Positions 52,098-61,102 of a stretch of DNA of 64,000 nt are shown here, in pieces (position 1 is the stretch's first letter; each line of letters opens with the position of its first letter). The stretch spans positions 62,001-126,000 of the forward strand of contig NZ_FUYX01000012.1 in the NCBI RefSeq assembly GCF_900168195.1. Reading direction: 5' to 3'. The stretch comes from Allobosea thiooxidans (lineage in GTDB: Bacteria; Pseudomonadota; Alphaproteobacteria; Rhizobiales; Beijerinckiaceae). Made by a program: the position numbers and the translations under genes. The notes under the pieces are model-generated. The model was given only the letters and a program-made list of their open reading frames with translations, ran no database searches and was not told the origin of the DNA.

Positions 52098-52883
52098 ATG
52101 GCTCTGGCGATCCGCGATCTCGACTTCCGCTACGGCTCGACGCCGATCCTGTGCGGGCTCGGCACCGGTGAGCTGCCGCGCGGCGAACTCGCCGCGCTGG
52201 TCGGTCCGAACGGCTCGGGCAAATCGACCCTGTTCCGCTGCGCCGCCGGCCTGCTGCGGCCGCGGGCCGGCAGCGTCAGCCTCGACGGCCGGGACCTTGC
52301 CGGTCTGTCGCAGCGCGAGCGGGCACGCCGGGTCTTCTATCTCTCGCAGGACACCGAGGCGCGCGTCGCGCTCTCGGTCTTCGACATCATCCTGCTCGCC
52401 CGCAAGAGCCTGCATCGCGGCTTCGCGCTCGCAGCCTCCGCCGCCGATACCCATGCCGTCGAGGCCGTGATCGCGGAGCTCGGCCTCGGCCCCTTCGCCT
52501 CGCGCGACATCGCCACGCTCTCGGGCGGCCAGCGCCAGCTCGCCGCGATCGGCCAGGCGCTGGTCCGCGAGCCGGACGTTCTGCTGCTGGACGAGCCGAC
52601 CAGCGCGCTCGACGTGCGCCGTCAGCTCGACGTCATGGCCACGATCCGCGAGGCGACGCGCCGGCGCGGCATCGTCACGGTGACGGCGATCCACGACCTG
52701 TCGCTCGCCGCCCGCTTCGCCGATCGCGTCCTGGTGATGAATGCCGGGCAGATCGCCCAGGCCGGATCGCCCGAGAAGGTGCTTGCGCACCCTGCCGTCT
52801 CGCAGACATATGCCGTCGGCGTGCATCTGGAGCGTTCGGCCCGGGGCACCCTCCTGGTCGAGCCCTATATTCAGGTTCCCTGA
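52098..52883 (+). CDS. Iron/siderophore ABC transporter ATP-binding protein
   Basis: A 261-residue FepC/FecE-type ATPase with Walker A GPNGSGKST, signature LSGGQRQLAAIGQALVREPDVLLLDEPTSALDVRRQLDVM (here cited for LSGGQRQLAAIGQAL and LLLDEPTSALD), and H-loop TAIHDLSLAARFADR. It energises the FecCD permease encoded just upstream. The stop is followed 3 bp later by a methyltransferase ATG, so that gene is probably co-transcribed. Confidence 0.95.
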   Translation: MALAIRDLDFRYGSTPILCGLGTGELPRGELAALVGPNGSGKSTLFRCAAGLLRPRAGSVSLDGRDLAGLSQRERARRVFYLSQDTEARVALSVFDIILLARKSLHRGFALAASAADTHAVEAVIAELGLGPFASRDIATLSGGQRQLAAIGQALVREPDVLLLDEPTSALDVRRQLDVMATIREATRRRGIVTVTAIHDLSLAARFADRVLVMNAGQIAQAGSPEKVLAHPAVSQTYAVGVHLERSARGTLLVEPYIQVP

Positions 52884-52886
52884 GCC

Positions 52887-53681
52887 ATGCCCGCTCCCGC
52901 TCCCCACGACAATTTCACGCTCAAGGAAGAGATCCGCGCCTATTGGTCGGCGCGGGCCGAGAGCTTCGACCTCTCCTACGGCCATGCGATCAAGTCCGAT
53001 CGCGAGCTGCAGGCGTTCCAGCGCCTGATCGGCGATTCATTCGGGCGCGAGCCGCTTGACGTGCTCGACCTGGCCTGCGGCACGGGTGAGATCACCCGCG
53101 CGCTGCTTTCGCTGAAGCACCGCGTCACCGCGCTCGACTTTTCAGAGGCGATGTTGGAGCGCGCCCGCGCCAAGCACGGCAAGGCCGCTCGCTTCCGGCT
53201 GGGCGATGCCGAACGCCTGCTCGACGACGATGCGAGCTATGACGCTTTGATCACGCGCCATCTGGTCTGGACCCTGACGGATCCCGAGGCCGCCTTCGCG
53301 GAGTGGTTCAGGGTGCTGCGCCCCGGCGGGCGTCTGCTCGTGATCGATGGCGACTGGATCAACCGCACCCGCTGGCAGGCTCTGGTCAACCGCTTCGGGA
53401 CCTGGCTGCGCGAGAAGCGCGGCGCAGCCGCCCACCAGATCGATGCCGATACCCATGCCTCGATCACCAAGCGCTTCTACTTCAAGGACGGGCTGAGCCA
53501 GCAGCGCCTCGAGGCGATGTTGACGGCCGTCGGCTTTGCCGCGATCACACCGGCCGATTACGGCCAGGTGGTTCGCGAGCAGCAGCGCGCCGCGCCGCTG
53601 CACGATGCGATCAGGCTGGGGTCCTCGACCCGCTTCGCCCTTCTGGCGCACAAGCCTGCGGACGCTGCCGCTTCGCGCTAG
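52887..53681 (+). CDS. Class I SAM-dependent methyltransferase in the iron operon
   Basis: A 264-residue methyltransferase. SAM motif I is [22 protein letters not shown], motif II acidic residue [19 protein letters not shown], and motif [41 protein letters not shown]. It is tightly spaced after the ATPase gene. A role in modifying a siderophore or another metal ligand is suggested by position only. The protein resembles small-molecule methyltransferases of the UbiE/Methyltransf_11 group. Confidence 0.88.
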   Translation: MPAPAPHDNFTLKEEIRAYWSARAESFDLSYGHAIKSDRELQAFQRLIGDSFGREPLDVLDLACGTGEITRALLSLKHRVTALDFSEAMLERARAKHGKAARFRLGDAERLLDDDASYDALITRHLVWTLTDPEAAFAEWFRVLRPGGRLLVIDGDWINRTRWQALVNRFGTWLREKRGAAAHQIDADTHASITKRFYFKDGLSQQRLEAMLTAVGFAAITPADYGQVVREQQRAAPLHDAIRLGSSTRFALLAHKPADAAASR

Positions 53682-53748
53682 AAAGGGGGATGTCCGGTTG
53701 CCGATTCCCGAGGGGTGGCCGGATCTGGCGATGCGACAGGAGGGGGTG

Positions 53749-54534
53749 ATGAACGTGAAACCGGACTGGGACGCCGCGCAATATCTTCGCTTCGAGGATG
53801 AACGGACGCGGCCTGCGGTCGATCTGCTCGCCCGCGTGCCGCTGGGCGAGCCGAGGCGCTGCATCGATCTCGGTTGCGGCCCCGGCAACAGCACCGAGCT
53901 GGTCGCGGCGCGCTTCCCCGGCGCCGTCACCGAAGGCCTCGATTCCTCGCCGGACATGCTGGAGAAGGCGAGGAAGCGCCTGCCCGGCCTCTCCTTCGTC
54001 CTCGGCGACGTGAATACATGGTCCGATGCGGCGGGTTACGACCTGATCTTCGCCAACGCCGTCCTGCAATGGCTGCCCGACCACGAGGGGCTGTTCCCCC
54101 GGCTGGCGCGCTCGCTGGCACCCGGCGGCTGTCTTGCCGTGCAGATGCCGAACAATCTCCACGAGCCCTCCCATGTCGCGATGCGCGAGGTCGCGGCGGA
54201 AGGGCCCTGGGCGGGGAAGCTCGCCAACGCCAAGGCCGAGCGCGCGACGATCGGCTCCTTCGGGGATTATCGGCGCTGGCTCGCCGAGGCCGGCTGCCGC
54301 GTCGACATCTGGCAGACGACCTATGTGCATGCGCTCGCCGGTCTCGAAGCCATCGCAGAGTGGTTCAAGAGCACTGGCCTGAAACCCTATCTGGATCGGC
54401 TGACGGCCGCGGAGCGGAAGGACTTCCTCGCGCGCTATCTCGAGCGCATTGCGTCGCATTATCCGATCGAGAGCGACGGCAAGGTGCTGCTGCGCTTCCC
54501 GCGCCTGTTCGTGGTCGCCGTTAGAGAAGGCTGA
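53749..54534 (+). CDS. tam: Trans-aconitate 2-methyltransferase
   Basis: A 261-residue SAM-dependent methyltransferase that esterifies trans-aconitate, a toxic by-product of the aconitase cycle. The Tam pattern is strong: [67 protein letters not shown] and [28 protein letters not shown] lies just before ATG 53749, which decides the start. The 67-bp gap from the previous methyltransferase may or may not hold a promoter. Confidence 0.93.
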   Translation: MNVKPDWDAAQYLRFEDERTRPAVDLLARVPLGEPRRCIDLGCGPGNSTELVAARFPGAVTEGLDSSPDMLEKARKRLPGLSFVLGDVNTWSDAAGYDLIFANAVLQWLPDHEGLFPRLARSLAPGGCLAVQMPNNLHEPSHVAMREVAAEGPWAGKLANAKAERATIGSFGDYRRWLAEAGCRVDIWQTTYVHALAGLEAIAEWFKSTGLKPYLDRLTAAERKDFLARYLERIASHYPIESDGKVLLRFPRLFVVAVREG

Positions 54535-54556
54535 TCGCCGTTCGGATGTTTCCCGA

Positions 54557-54670
54557 GCCCTCATCCTGAGGAGCAGCCACAGGCTGCGTCTCGAAGGATG
54601 CTTCAGGAAACTCCGGAGCCATCTGGAACATCCTTCGAGACGCCGCTTCGCGGCTCCTCAGGATGAGGGC
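54557..54670. repeat. Palindromic intergenic repeat, family B, copy 3
   Basis: GCCCTCATCCTGAGGAGCAG (from 54557) pairs with GGCTCCTCAGGATGAGGGC (to 54670); inner arms TGCGTCTCGAAGGATG and CATCCTTCGAGACGCC pair as well. It is very close to the copy at 13881-14000. It lies between the convergent tam and SIP genes. Confidence 0.9.
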
Positions 54671-54696
54671 TGAGGTATCGGCTGGCTTCTGGGCGC

Positions 54697-55803
54697 TCAG
54701 CCCTTGGCCGCTTCGGCCTTCTTGGCGGCGACATGCTCCTCGTCGGAGGCGCCGCTGCGCCAGTAGCTGACGACGAGGTTCTGGTCGCGCTCCGGTCTGA
54801 GCTTGTCGCGCGAGGCCGCCCGGATCGCCTTGAACGCGGCATATTCCGCTGCTGCCCAGAGATAGGTCGAGGGGCCGTCCGCCGGCCAGTCGATGGTGGC
54901 AAGAGCGTCCTGCAGCAGCGGCAGGCTGCCCGGTGCCGCCGCCCCGCGATGCAGCCAGGTGAGCGCCATGCCGGCCGGACGGCGCAGGGCCTGCTCCTCG
55001 CGCGCATCGGCGACTTCGATGAAGGCTTGTCCCACCGCGCCTTCGGGCAGGTTCTCCAGCATGCGCGCCACGGCCGGCAGCCCGGTCTCGTCCGCCAGGA
55101 AAACGTAGCGTTCGGCTGCCTTGAGGCCGCGCCCGCCCGGTCCGGCCATGCCGATCCGGTCGCCGGCCTGGGCACGGAACGCGAAGGCCGAGCCTGGACC
55201 GGCATCCTCATGCAGCACGAAATCGATCGCTAGCGTGCTGGCGGCGACGTCGATCTCGCGGATCGTGTATTTGCGGACGAGCGGCCGCGTCTCCGCCGGC
55301 GACGGCAGCAGCAGCCCGTCATCGCCGACCATCGGCCAGCTCGGCTCGCTCACGTCCTCGGGCGGGATGAACAGGCGCACATGCAGCGCGTCGAGATGGT
55401 CGTAGCGCGCGAGATTCTCGCCCTTGAACCGGATCCTGGCCATATGCGGCGTGATCCGTTCGACGCCGGTGACCGTCAGGATGCGGAACTCCGGCGGCAG
55501 GGCGGGGCCGGTGCCGTCGCCGGTCCAGCGCATCTGCGGCGCGGCGTCCTTCGGAGCGAACTCGACGACATGGCTGGCGATGGTGCGCTTCATCTCGATC
55601 AGGGTCGCGACATCTGGCGCCTCGACGGTGACGTCGAGTGCGGTGGCCGAGAGATCGATGCGCGCCCGGCTTCCGTCGAGCGTGATGACCGTCGCCCCAT
55701 CCTGCTCGGTGATGACGGCCTCATGCTCGACCAAGTGCTCGCAGAGCGGCTTCAGGACGCTCGCCGGGTTGGCGAGCGCGATCCGGGTCGAAGTTGCCAG
55801 CAT
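54697..55803 (-). CDS. DUF2218/siderophore-interacting protein (ferric-siderophore reductase)
   Basis: A 368-residue fusion. The first ~95 residues (LKPLCEHLVEHEAVITEQDGATVITLDGSRARIDLSATALDVTVEA, cited by its core) match DUF2218; the rest is a FAD-binding SIP/ViuB-type reductase with RKYTIREID (FAD site), GDRIGMAGPGGRGL and FLADETGLPAVARMLENLPEGA. SIP enzymes release iron by reducing the ferric siderophore. It is the last gene of the leftward TonB receptor operon. ATG 55803 is used. Confidence 0.92.
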   Translation of the reverse strand: MLATSTRIALANPASVLKPLCEHLVEHEAVITEQDGATVITLDGSRARIDLSATALDVTVEAPDVATLIEMKRTIASHVVEFAPKDAAPQMRWTGDGTGPALPPEFRILTVTGVERITPHMARIRFKGENLARYDHLDALHVRLFIPPEDVSEPSWPMVGDDGLLLPSPAETRPLVRKYTIREIDVAASTLAIDFVLHEDAGPGSAFAFRAQAGDRIGMAGPGGRGLKAAERYVFLADETGLPAVARMLENLPEGAVGQAFIEVADAREEQALRRPAGMALTWLHRGAAAPGSLPLLQDALATIDWPADGPSTYLWAAAEYAAFKAIRAASRDKLRPERDQNLVVSYWRSGASDEEHVAAKKAEAAKG

Positions 55804-55814
55804 GATGGTCTCCG

Positions 55815-56924
55815 TCAGGCTTTTGGCGCCGCGATCCACAGCGTCCCGTCGAGCGGGATGGCCGAGAAGCGTGCTCCCTCCGCCAGCGTCGCCGCAGGGT
55901 CGATGTCGGCGAAGCGCTCCGGATGGAACCATTTCGCCAGGAGTTCGATCGCGACGACATGCAGCGGCGTGTCGTTGAAGAGATGCCAGAAGCCGAAGGC
56001 CCGCCGCTTCTCGATGGCGCTGAGCGTGGCGAGCGCCGGCGTGGCGAGGAGCTTGCCGAAGCTCGCCGCGGCGTCCGCCTCGCCGACGCCCAGGCCGAGC
56101 ACGAGCCCCCCGGTCTTCGCCAGATGCGTGCCGCCAGTGGCGACATAGATGTCGGGATCGGCTCCGATCAGCTGCTCCAGCCCGATCTGACCGGTCGCGC
56201 CGGGCACCATGGCGGCGGCGATGTTGTGCCCGCCGGCCGCGTTGATGAAGGCGTTGAAGGTGCCCTGGCCCGCGGTCATGCAGCAGTCGTAGCCACCGGC
56301 ATGGGCGTGGATGAAGACGGAGGGGCGCGGCGCGCCGGCAATGCGCTGCGCCACGCGCGCCATCCGCTCCTCATAGAAGGTGATCAGCCGTTCGGCCTGG
56401 TCGGAGCGGCCGATGAGGCGGCCGAGCGCGCGCAGACTGGGGACGGTGTCGCGCAGTGGGTCGAGGAAGAAATCGACGACGGCAACGGGGATGCCGGCCG
56501 CCTCTAGCCTTTCGACCAGGTCGCCGGGGCCGCGGCGCGTGCCGGCAAGCGAGCGGCTCAGCACCACGAGGTCGGGCCCGAGCGCGATCGCCCGCTCCAG
56601 CGAGAAGCCGTTGGCGGTGCCGCCGTCGCCGACGATCGGCACCGCGTCGGTGGCCGGAAAGCGGGCGCGATAGCGGGCGAGGCCGTCGGCGTTCTGGCGT
56701 TCGAGGTCGTTGCCCCAGCCGGCGAGCAGGCTGATCGGGTCGGGATGGATCAGCCCGAGGGCGTTGAGCTGGCGGCCTTGCGCCAGCACGATGCGCTTCG
56801 CCGGCGCCGGCAGCGTCACGGTGCGGCCGAGCACGTCCGTCGCCGTCACCGGCTCCGCCGCGACGGCGGCGAGCACCGGCCAGGCGAACCCGGCGAGGAG
56901 GAGGGAGCGTCGGGCGATCGTCAT
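55815..56924 (-). CDS. Iron-siderophore ABC transporter substrate-binding protein
   Basis: A 369-residue FepB/FecB-fold binding protein. Signal MTIARRSLLLAGFAWPVLAAVAAE contains RRSLLLAG, a twin-arginine-like motif. Mature sequence (VTATDVLGRTVTLPAPAKRIVLAQGRQLNALGLI) parallels the protein at 49883-51019, including the vicinal cysteines in IHAHAGGYDCCMTAGQGTFNAFINAAGGHN. No permease or ATPase adjoins it, so it may share the FecCD importer encoded 4 kb away. The ATG overlaps the esterase stop. Confidence 0.9.
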   Translation of the reverse strand: MTIARRSLLLAGFAWPVLAAVAAEPVTATDVLGRTVTLPAPAKRIVLAQGRQLNALGLIHPDPISLLAGWGNDLERQNADGLARYRARFPATDAVPIVGDGGTANGFSLERAIALGPDLVVLSRSLAGTRRGPGDLVERLEAAGIPVAVVDFFLDPLRDTVPSLRALGRLIGRSDQAERLITFYEERMARVAQRIAGAPRPSVFIHAHAGGYDCCMTAGQGTFNAFINAAGGHNIAAAMVPGATGQIGLEQLIGADPDIYVATGGTHLAKTGGLVLGLGVGEADAAASFGKLLATPALATLSAIEKRRAFGFWHLFNDTPLHVVAIELLAKWFHPERFADIDPAATLAEGARFSAIPLDGTLWIAAPKA

Positions 56925-57757
56925 GCGGCTGCGACCTTGTCCTCTGCCGTTCCCGCCAGGGCGAAGGCGACGGCGCGCGAGAGCATCGGGAGAATGACCG
57001 AGACGTGGTTCTCGCCGGGGAATTCGGCGAAGCTGCAGGCCACGCGCGGCGAGGCCGCGAGCCGCTCCGCCATCTCTGCCGCATTGTCGCGCATGCGCGC
57101 CTTGGCGATCCGCTCGGCCCGTTGCGGGCCGACGGCGCGGTCGGGCCGCTGCTCCTGCGCGCCGACGGTGATCAGCAGCCGCCCGCCGGCTGTGCCGCCG
57201 CGGCGGAAGGCGGCCTCCTGCGCCAGGATCGCGCGGTCCTGCCACCAGATCGAGGGGCTGCCCGCGACATGGGCCTCGAACAGGTCCGGGCGCGTGAACA
57301 GCGCATGCAGGGCGAACAGGCCGCCATAGGAATGGCCGATCAGCGTCCGCCTGGCCGGATCGAGCGGGGCGATGCGGCCGATGGCCGGCAGGAGCTCGCC
57401 GACGATCATCTCCAGGAAGCGGTCGGCGCCATCAGGCACGGGCAGCAGGTCCCGCTGGCGCCGTTCGGCATCGAAGGGCTTCTCGCTCGGATAGCCGATG
57501 CCGATGACGACGGCGGGCCCGACACCGGTCGCCTCCGGCCGCAGGGCCTGCAGGCGGGCGGCGCTCGCGGCCGTCGCGAACAGGGCGTCGCCGTCGACCA
57601 GGAGGAGGGTCGGAAAGCCCCGCATCGGGGCGGGGCCGTCCGGCACGGAGATCAGCAGCCGATAGCGCGCGCCGTCCGCGGCCTCGAAGCCGCCCTGCCA
57701 AGCCTGCGGCAGGGCATGGGGCTCGAGCTCGATGCCGGGAGGGAGCGGCTGCGTCAT
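56921..57757 (-). CDS. Enterochelin-esterase-like alpha/beta hydrolase (IroE/BesA type)
   Basis: A 278-residue alpha/beta hydrolase of the esterase-D/putative esterase class. The nucleophile elbow is TLIGHSYGGLFALHALF, the catalytic histidine is in FPGENHVSVILP, and VVIGIGYPSEKPFDAERRQRDLLPVPDG matches IroE/BesA, which hydrolyse tri-ester catecholate siderophores after uptake. No signal peptide is seen. It starts 9 bp after the TonB receptor and overlaps the binding-protein gene. Confidence 0.9.
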   Translation of the reverse strand: MTQPLPPGIELEPHALPQAWQGGFEAADGARYRLLISVPDGPAPMRGFPTLLLVDGDALFATAASAARLQALRPEATGVGPAVVIGIGYPSEKPFDAERRQRDLLPVPDGADRFLEMIVGELLPAIGRIAPLDPARRTLIGHSYGGLFALHALFTRPDLFEAHVAGSPSIWWQDRAILAQEAAFRRGGTAGGRLLITVGAQEQRPDRAVGPQRAERIAKARMRDNAAEMAERLAASPRVACSFAEFPGENHVSVILPMLSRAVAFALAGTAEDKVAAA

Positions 57758-57766
57758 GCCGTCGTC

Positions 57767-59956
57767 TCACCAGCGATAGGAGAGCGTCGCCAGCACGGTG
57801 CGGCGCAGGCCGAAGGAGCATTGCGTGGTGCCGTAGCAGCCGGAGACATACTCCTTGTCGAACAGGTTCTGGGCGTTGACCTGCAGTTTCCAGCCCTTCA
57901 GCGCCGGGTTGGCCGTGCCGAATTCATAGCTGATCGCGGCATCGAACAGGGTGTAGTCGGGCGTGAAGAAGGTGTTGCCCGGATCGCCGGCGCCCTTGCC
58001 GACATAGCGCACGCCGGCGCCCAGCCCGAGCCCGGCGAAGGTGCCGGTCCGGAAGGTGTAATGGGCCCAGAGCGCCGCTGTATGGCGCGGCACGACGGGC
58101 GGGCGCCTGTGCAGATCGGCGCCGTTGCTCTTCGTCACCTCGGCGTCGGTGTAGGCATAGGCCGCAACCAGATCGAGATTGTCGAACAGGGTGGCGCGCG
58201 CTTCGACCTCGACGCCGCGGGCACGGATCTCGCCGGTCTGGATCTGGAAGGTCGGGTGGGCGAGGTCCGCGGTCGGGACGTTGGTCTGGGTGAGCTGGTA
58301 GACGGCGGCCTGCAGGAAGGCGTTGGCGCCCGGCGGCTCGTATTTGAAGCCGGCTTCGTGTTGCTCGCCCTCGCTCGGCTTGAACGGGACGCCGCCGAAG
58401 CCGGTGCCGGGCTGCGGCTCGAAGGAGGTCGAATAGCTCGCATAGGGCGCGAAGCCATTGTCGAAATTGTACATCAGCGCGACGCGGCCGGTGCGGGCGG
58501 TGTCGTCCTGCTTGGTCACGATGCCCGTGCTCATGGCGCGGGTGCGGGCTTCCGCCCGGTCGAAGCGGCCGCCGACGAGCAGCGACAGCCGGTCGAGCTT
58601 GATCTGGTTCTGCAGATAGATGCCGTACTGCGTCGTCGTCTGCTTCGTGCCCGCGAGCGGCGGCAGGGCGAAGGGCAGCCTGCCATAGACCGGGTTGGTG
58701 TAGTCCAGCGGCTGCACCGTGCCGCCGGCGCCGGTGAAGGCAGTGCCGTCCGTCCAGTAGCCGTCGACGCCGAGCAGCAGCTTGTGGGTCAGCGGCCCGG
58801 TGCGGAAATCGGCCTGGAGCTGGTTGTCGATCCCGGCGGTGCGGGCCTTCTCGTTCGACATGGTGACGCGGCGGTTTAGCGTCTTCTGGTCGGCCGCGAT
58901 GCCGCCGACCGCGACCGTCCGGAAGCGCGATTCGAGGTCCGACAGGCGCAGGTTCTGGCGGAAGGAGAAGATATCGTTGAAGCGATGCTCCAAGGTGTAG
59001 CCGATATTGGCCTGGTTGCGGCTATAGCCCTCGAAATTCGGTTCGCCCGGAAAGAAATTGGTCGGGATGCGGCCGTTGCGGCTCGGCAGCACGGTGCCGA
59101 CCGCCGGGATGAAGCCGTAGAATCCGGTCTCGGGGTCCCGCTGGAACGAGGCCAGCAGCGTGAAGCTGGTGGCGCCATTGGGGCGATAGGTGACGGAGGG
59201 CGCGATGAAGATGCGCTCCTCGCGGGTGAAGTCGACCTGCGTGTCGGCGGCGCGGCCGAGGCCGACGACGCGATAGAGCCAGGTCTTCTCGGGATCGACC
59301 GGCCCGCCGAAATCGAAGGCCATCTGGGCGCGTTCGAAGCTGCCGTATTGGAGCTGCACCTCGCCGTGCCGCTCCTCCTTCGGGCGCTTGCTGATCATGT
59401 TGACGATGCCGCCGGGCTTCACCTGCCCGAAGACGACGGAGGAGGGGCCACGTAGCACCTCGATCCGCTCCAGACCCCAGACCTCGTAGGAGGGGACGAG
59501 GAAGTTGACGCCCCGCTGATAGCGCAGCCCGTCGAGATTGTTGACGAAGCCGGCGCCGGAGCCCGAGCCACCGAAGCCGCGGATGAAGACGCTATCATAG
59601 CGCCCCATCGACAGCCGCGTCTCGCCGACCACGCCTGCCGTGTAGCGCAGGGCCTGGCTGACGTTCTGCGCGCCCTGGTCGTCCATCTGCTGGCGGGGGA
59701 CGACGGTCACCGATTGCGGCGTCTCGATCAGGGGCGTGTCGGTCTTGGTTGCGCTGTCGCTGCGACGCGCCACATAGCCGTCGACCGGGCCGCTGGCGTG
59801 CTCGCCCTGCACCTCGATCATGTCGAGGCCGATGGTGGCGCCGCCCTGCGTCGCCGTGCCGTTCTGGGCGAGGGCTGCCCCCGTCCCGGCGATAATGGCT
59901 GCGAGGGCGACCCCAGCCTTCCAGGCCGCATGGTTGCCGATATTGATGCCGGTCAT
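57767..59956 (-). CDS. TonB-dependent siderophore receptor
   Basis: A 729-residue outer-membrane receptor of the FhuA/FpvA group. Signal peptide ends GAALAQN. The plug domain shows ETPQSVTVVPRQQMDDQGAQNVSQALRYTAGV, RGFGGSGSGAGFVNNLDGLRY and VLRGPSSVVFGQVKPGGIVNMISKRP. The barrel follows and ends in VLATLSYRW with a terminal aromatic. It is the first gene of a leftward operon with esterase, binding protein and SIP. AraC-type direct repeats lie in its promoter. Confidence 0.95.
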   Translation of the reverse strand: MTGINIGNHAAWKAGVALAAIIAGTGAALAQNGTATQGGATIGLDMIEVQGEHASGPVDGYVARRSDSATKTDTPLIETPQSVTVVPRQQMDDQGAQNVSQALRYTAGVVGETRLSMGRYDSVFIRGFGGSGSGAGFVNNLDGLRYQRGVNFLVPSYEVWGLERIEVLRGPSSVVFGQVKPGGIVNMISKRPKEERHGEVQLQYGSFERAQMAFDFGGPVDPEKTWLYRVVGLGRAADTQVDFTREERIFIAPSVTYRPNGATSFTLLASFQRDPETGFYGFIPAVGTVLPSRNGRIPTNFFPGEPNFEGYSRNQANIGYTLEHRFNDIFSFRQNLRLSDLESRFRTVAVGGIAADQKTLNRRVTMSNEKARTAGIDNQLQADFRTGPLTHKLLLGVDGYWTDGTAFTGAGGTVQPLDYTNPVYGRLPFALPPLAGTKQTTTQYGIYLQNQIKLDRLSLLVGGRFDRAEARTRAMSTGIVTKQDDTARTGRVALMYNFDNGFAPYASYSTSFEPQPGTGFGGVPFKPSEGEQHEAGFKYEPPGANAFLQAAVYQLTQTNVPTADLAHPTFQIQTGEIRARGVEVEARATLFDNLDLVAAYAYTDAEVTKSNGADLHRRPPVVPRHTAALWAHYTFRTGTFAGLGLGAGVRYVGKGAGDPGNTFFTPDYTLFDAAISYEFGTANPALKGWKLQVNAQNLFDKEYVSGCYGTTQCSFGLRRTVLATLSYRW

Positions 59957-60040
59957 GCTCGAAATTCCTGCCCCAGGCGCGCATGGCGCCGCGTCTGCCG
60001 GGGTTCTTTCAGGAAGCCGGTATGGCCGGCAACGCGCTTG

Positions 60041-60079
60041 GCTTTCGATCGCGGCAGTATTTCTTTCGGTCGTGTTTCG
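60041..60079 (-). promoter_or_regulatory. Direct repeats in the TonB receptor promoter (PchR-like box)
   Basis: On the minus strand CGAAAGA, 14 bp, CGAAAGC (plus coordinates 60062-60068 and 60041-60047), and a third CGAAA at 60075-60079. Spacings of 21 and 11 bp place the three on one face of the helix. Heptamer repeats of this kind are how PchR-type AraC regulators bind, and such a regulator gene lies directly upstream. Confidence 0.55.
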
Positions 60080-60112
60080 AACGCGTCCAACGAAGAACCA
60101 AGGGGGCGTGAA

Positions 60113-60976
60113 TCAACGCAGCGCGCTCGGCGCGACGCCGAAACGTTTGCGGAAAAGGCCGGAGAAATGAGCCGGGGTATAACCGACGCGGAAGGCGGCG
60201 ACCGCGACGCTCGCCTCGCCGCTGGCGATCATCGCATAGGCCTGCTGCAGCCGCTGCTCCTGCAGATAGGCGAAGACGCTGGCGCCGAATTCGGCGCGGA
60301 AGGCGGAGGTCAGCTTGGTCGGGTTCAGGCCGCTGAGACGCGCCAATTCCGCCAGGCTCGGTGGGGTGTCGATCGTCTCGAGCAGGCGGTCGCGGGCCAG
60401 ATGCACCTGTTCGCGCAGGCGTGGGCCGAGCCTCGCCGGCCGAGCCTGCCGCTCCCCGAGCATCCGCTCCAGCACCAGCGCTCCCAGCTCGAGTGCCTTG
60501 CCGGCAAGATAGAGCGGGCGCAGCGATTCGCTGACCGGACACTCGGCCATCTGCAAGGCGAGCGAGCGGATCGGCGCATCCGCCGGGCGCACCCACAGGC
60601 GGGTATCGGCCGAGCAGGCCAGTCGCGCCGCCTCGGCGACGTCGCTACCGAACTCGCGCGCGACGAAGTCGACATCGAACTGCATCAGGGCGTAGCGCAG
60701 CGTGCCGTCGGCGAGGCCGGTGCGCCGCTGCATGTGCTGGCCACCATTGGCGGCCACCAGCATGGTCGGTCCGTCGAGCAGGACGGCCGGTCGGTCGTCG
60801 AGTTCCAGCGCCTGGCGCCCCTCCAGCATGATCGCGACCTTGAGCCCCCGCCTCATCGGCCCGGCGACACGCTCGCCCTCCTGGATCGAAAAGCGGCCGG
60901 CGGAGAGCGAGAGATTGCGCGAGAACAGCTCCAGACTTGCGGGGGGCTCTCGGGTCGAGCCGGGGCGGGGGGACAT
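60113..60976 (-). CDS. AraC family regulator (PchR-like)
   Basis: A 287-residue regulator. The C-terminal double helix-turn-helix is PSLAELARLSGLNPTKLTSAFRAEFGASVFAYLQEQRLQQAYAMI and VAVAAFRVGYTPAHFSGLFRKRFGVAPSAL. The N-terminal ~170 residues form a ligand domain resembling PchR, which senses intracellular ferric siderophore and activates receptor genes. It lies 156 bp upstream of the TonB receptor on the same strand. An ICE-like site lies upstream of its start. Confidence 0.92.
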   Translation of the reverse strand: MSPRPGSTREPPASLELFSRNLSLSAGRFSIQEGERVAGPMRRGLKVAIMLEGRQALELDDRPAVLLDGPTMLVAANGGQHMQRRTGLADGTLRYALMQFDVDFVAREFGSDVAEAARLACSADTRLWVRPADAPIRSLALQMAECPVSESLRPLYLAGKALELGALVLERMLGERQARPARLGPRLREQVHLARDRLLETIDTPPSLAELARLSGLNPTKLTSAFRAEFGASVFAYLQEQRLQQAYAMIASGEASVAVAAFRVGYTPAHFSGLFRKRFGVAPSALR

Positions 60977-61041
60977 CGCGACCTCTGCTAGGATCGCGTG
61001 ACAATAGGAGTGCGTCGTAGAAAATCAAGCAAAATCAATAG

Positions 61042-61058
61042 TTTAAAGGGATTCTAAG
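61042..61058. promoter_or_regulatory. Degenerate ICE-like site upstream of the AraC gene
   Basis: TTTAAAG-GGA-TTCTAAG keeps 11 of 14 fixed positions of TTTAGAANNNTTCTAAA. It lies 66 bp upstream of the AraC start in an A/T-rich stretch (about 61018-61058). Weaker than the site at 49725 and possibly fortuitous. Confidence 0.3.
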
Positions 61059-61102
61059 GTTGGCGGGCAGGGTCTCCACTGCCTCGCCCGAAGGTGCCGC
61101 GC

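Noticed and set aside
59957..60112. A cobalamin or other riboswitch before the TonB receptor
   Set aside because: The leader is short and lacks a B12-box-like GCCACTG core; the direct repeats for an AraC regulator explain the region better.
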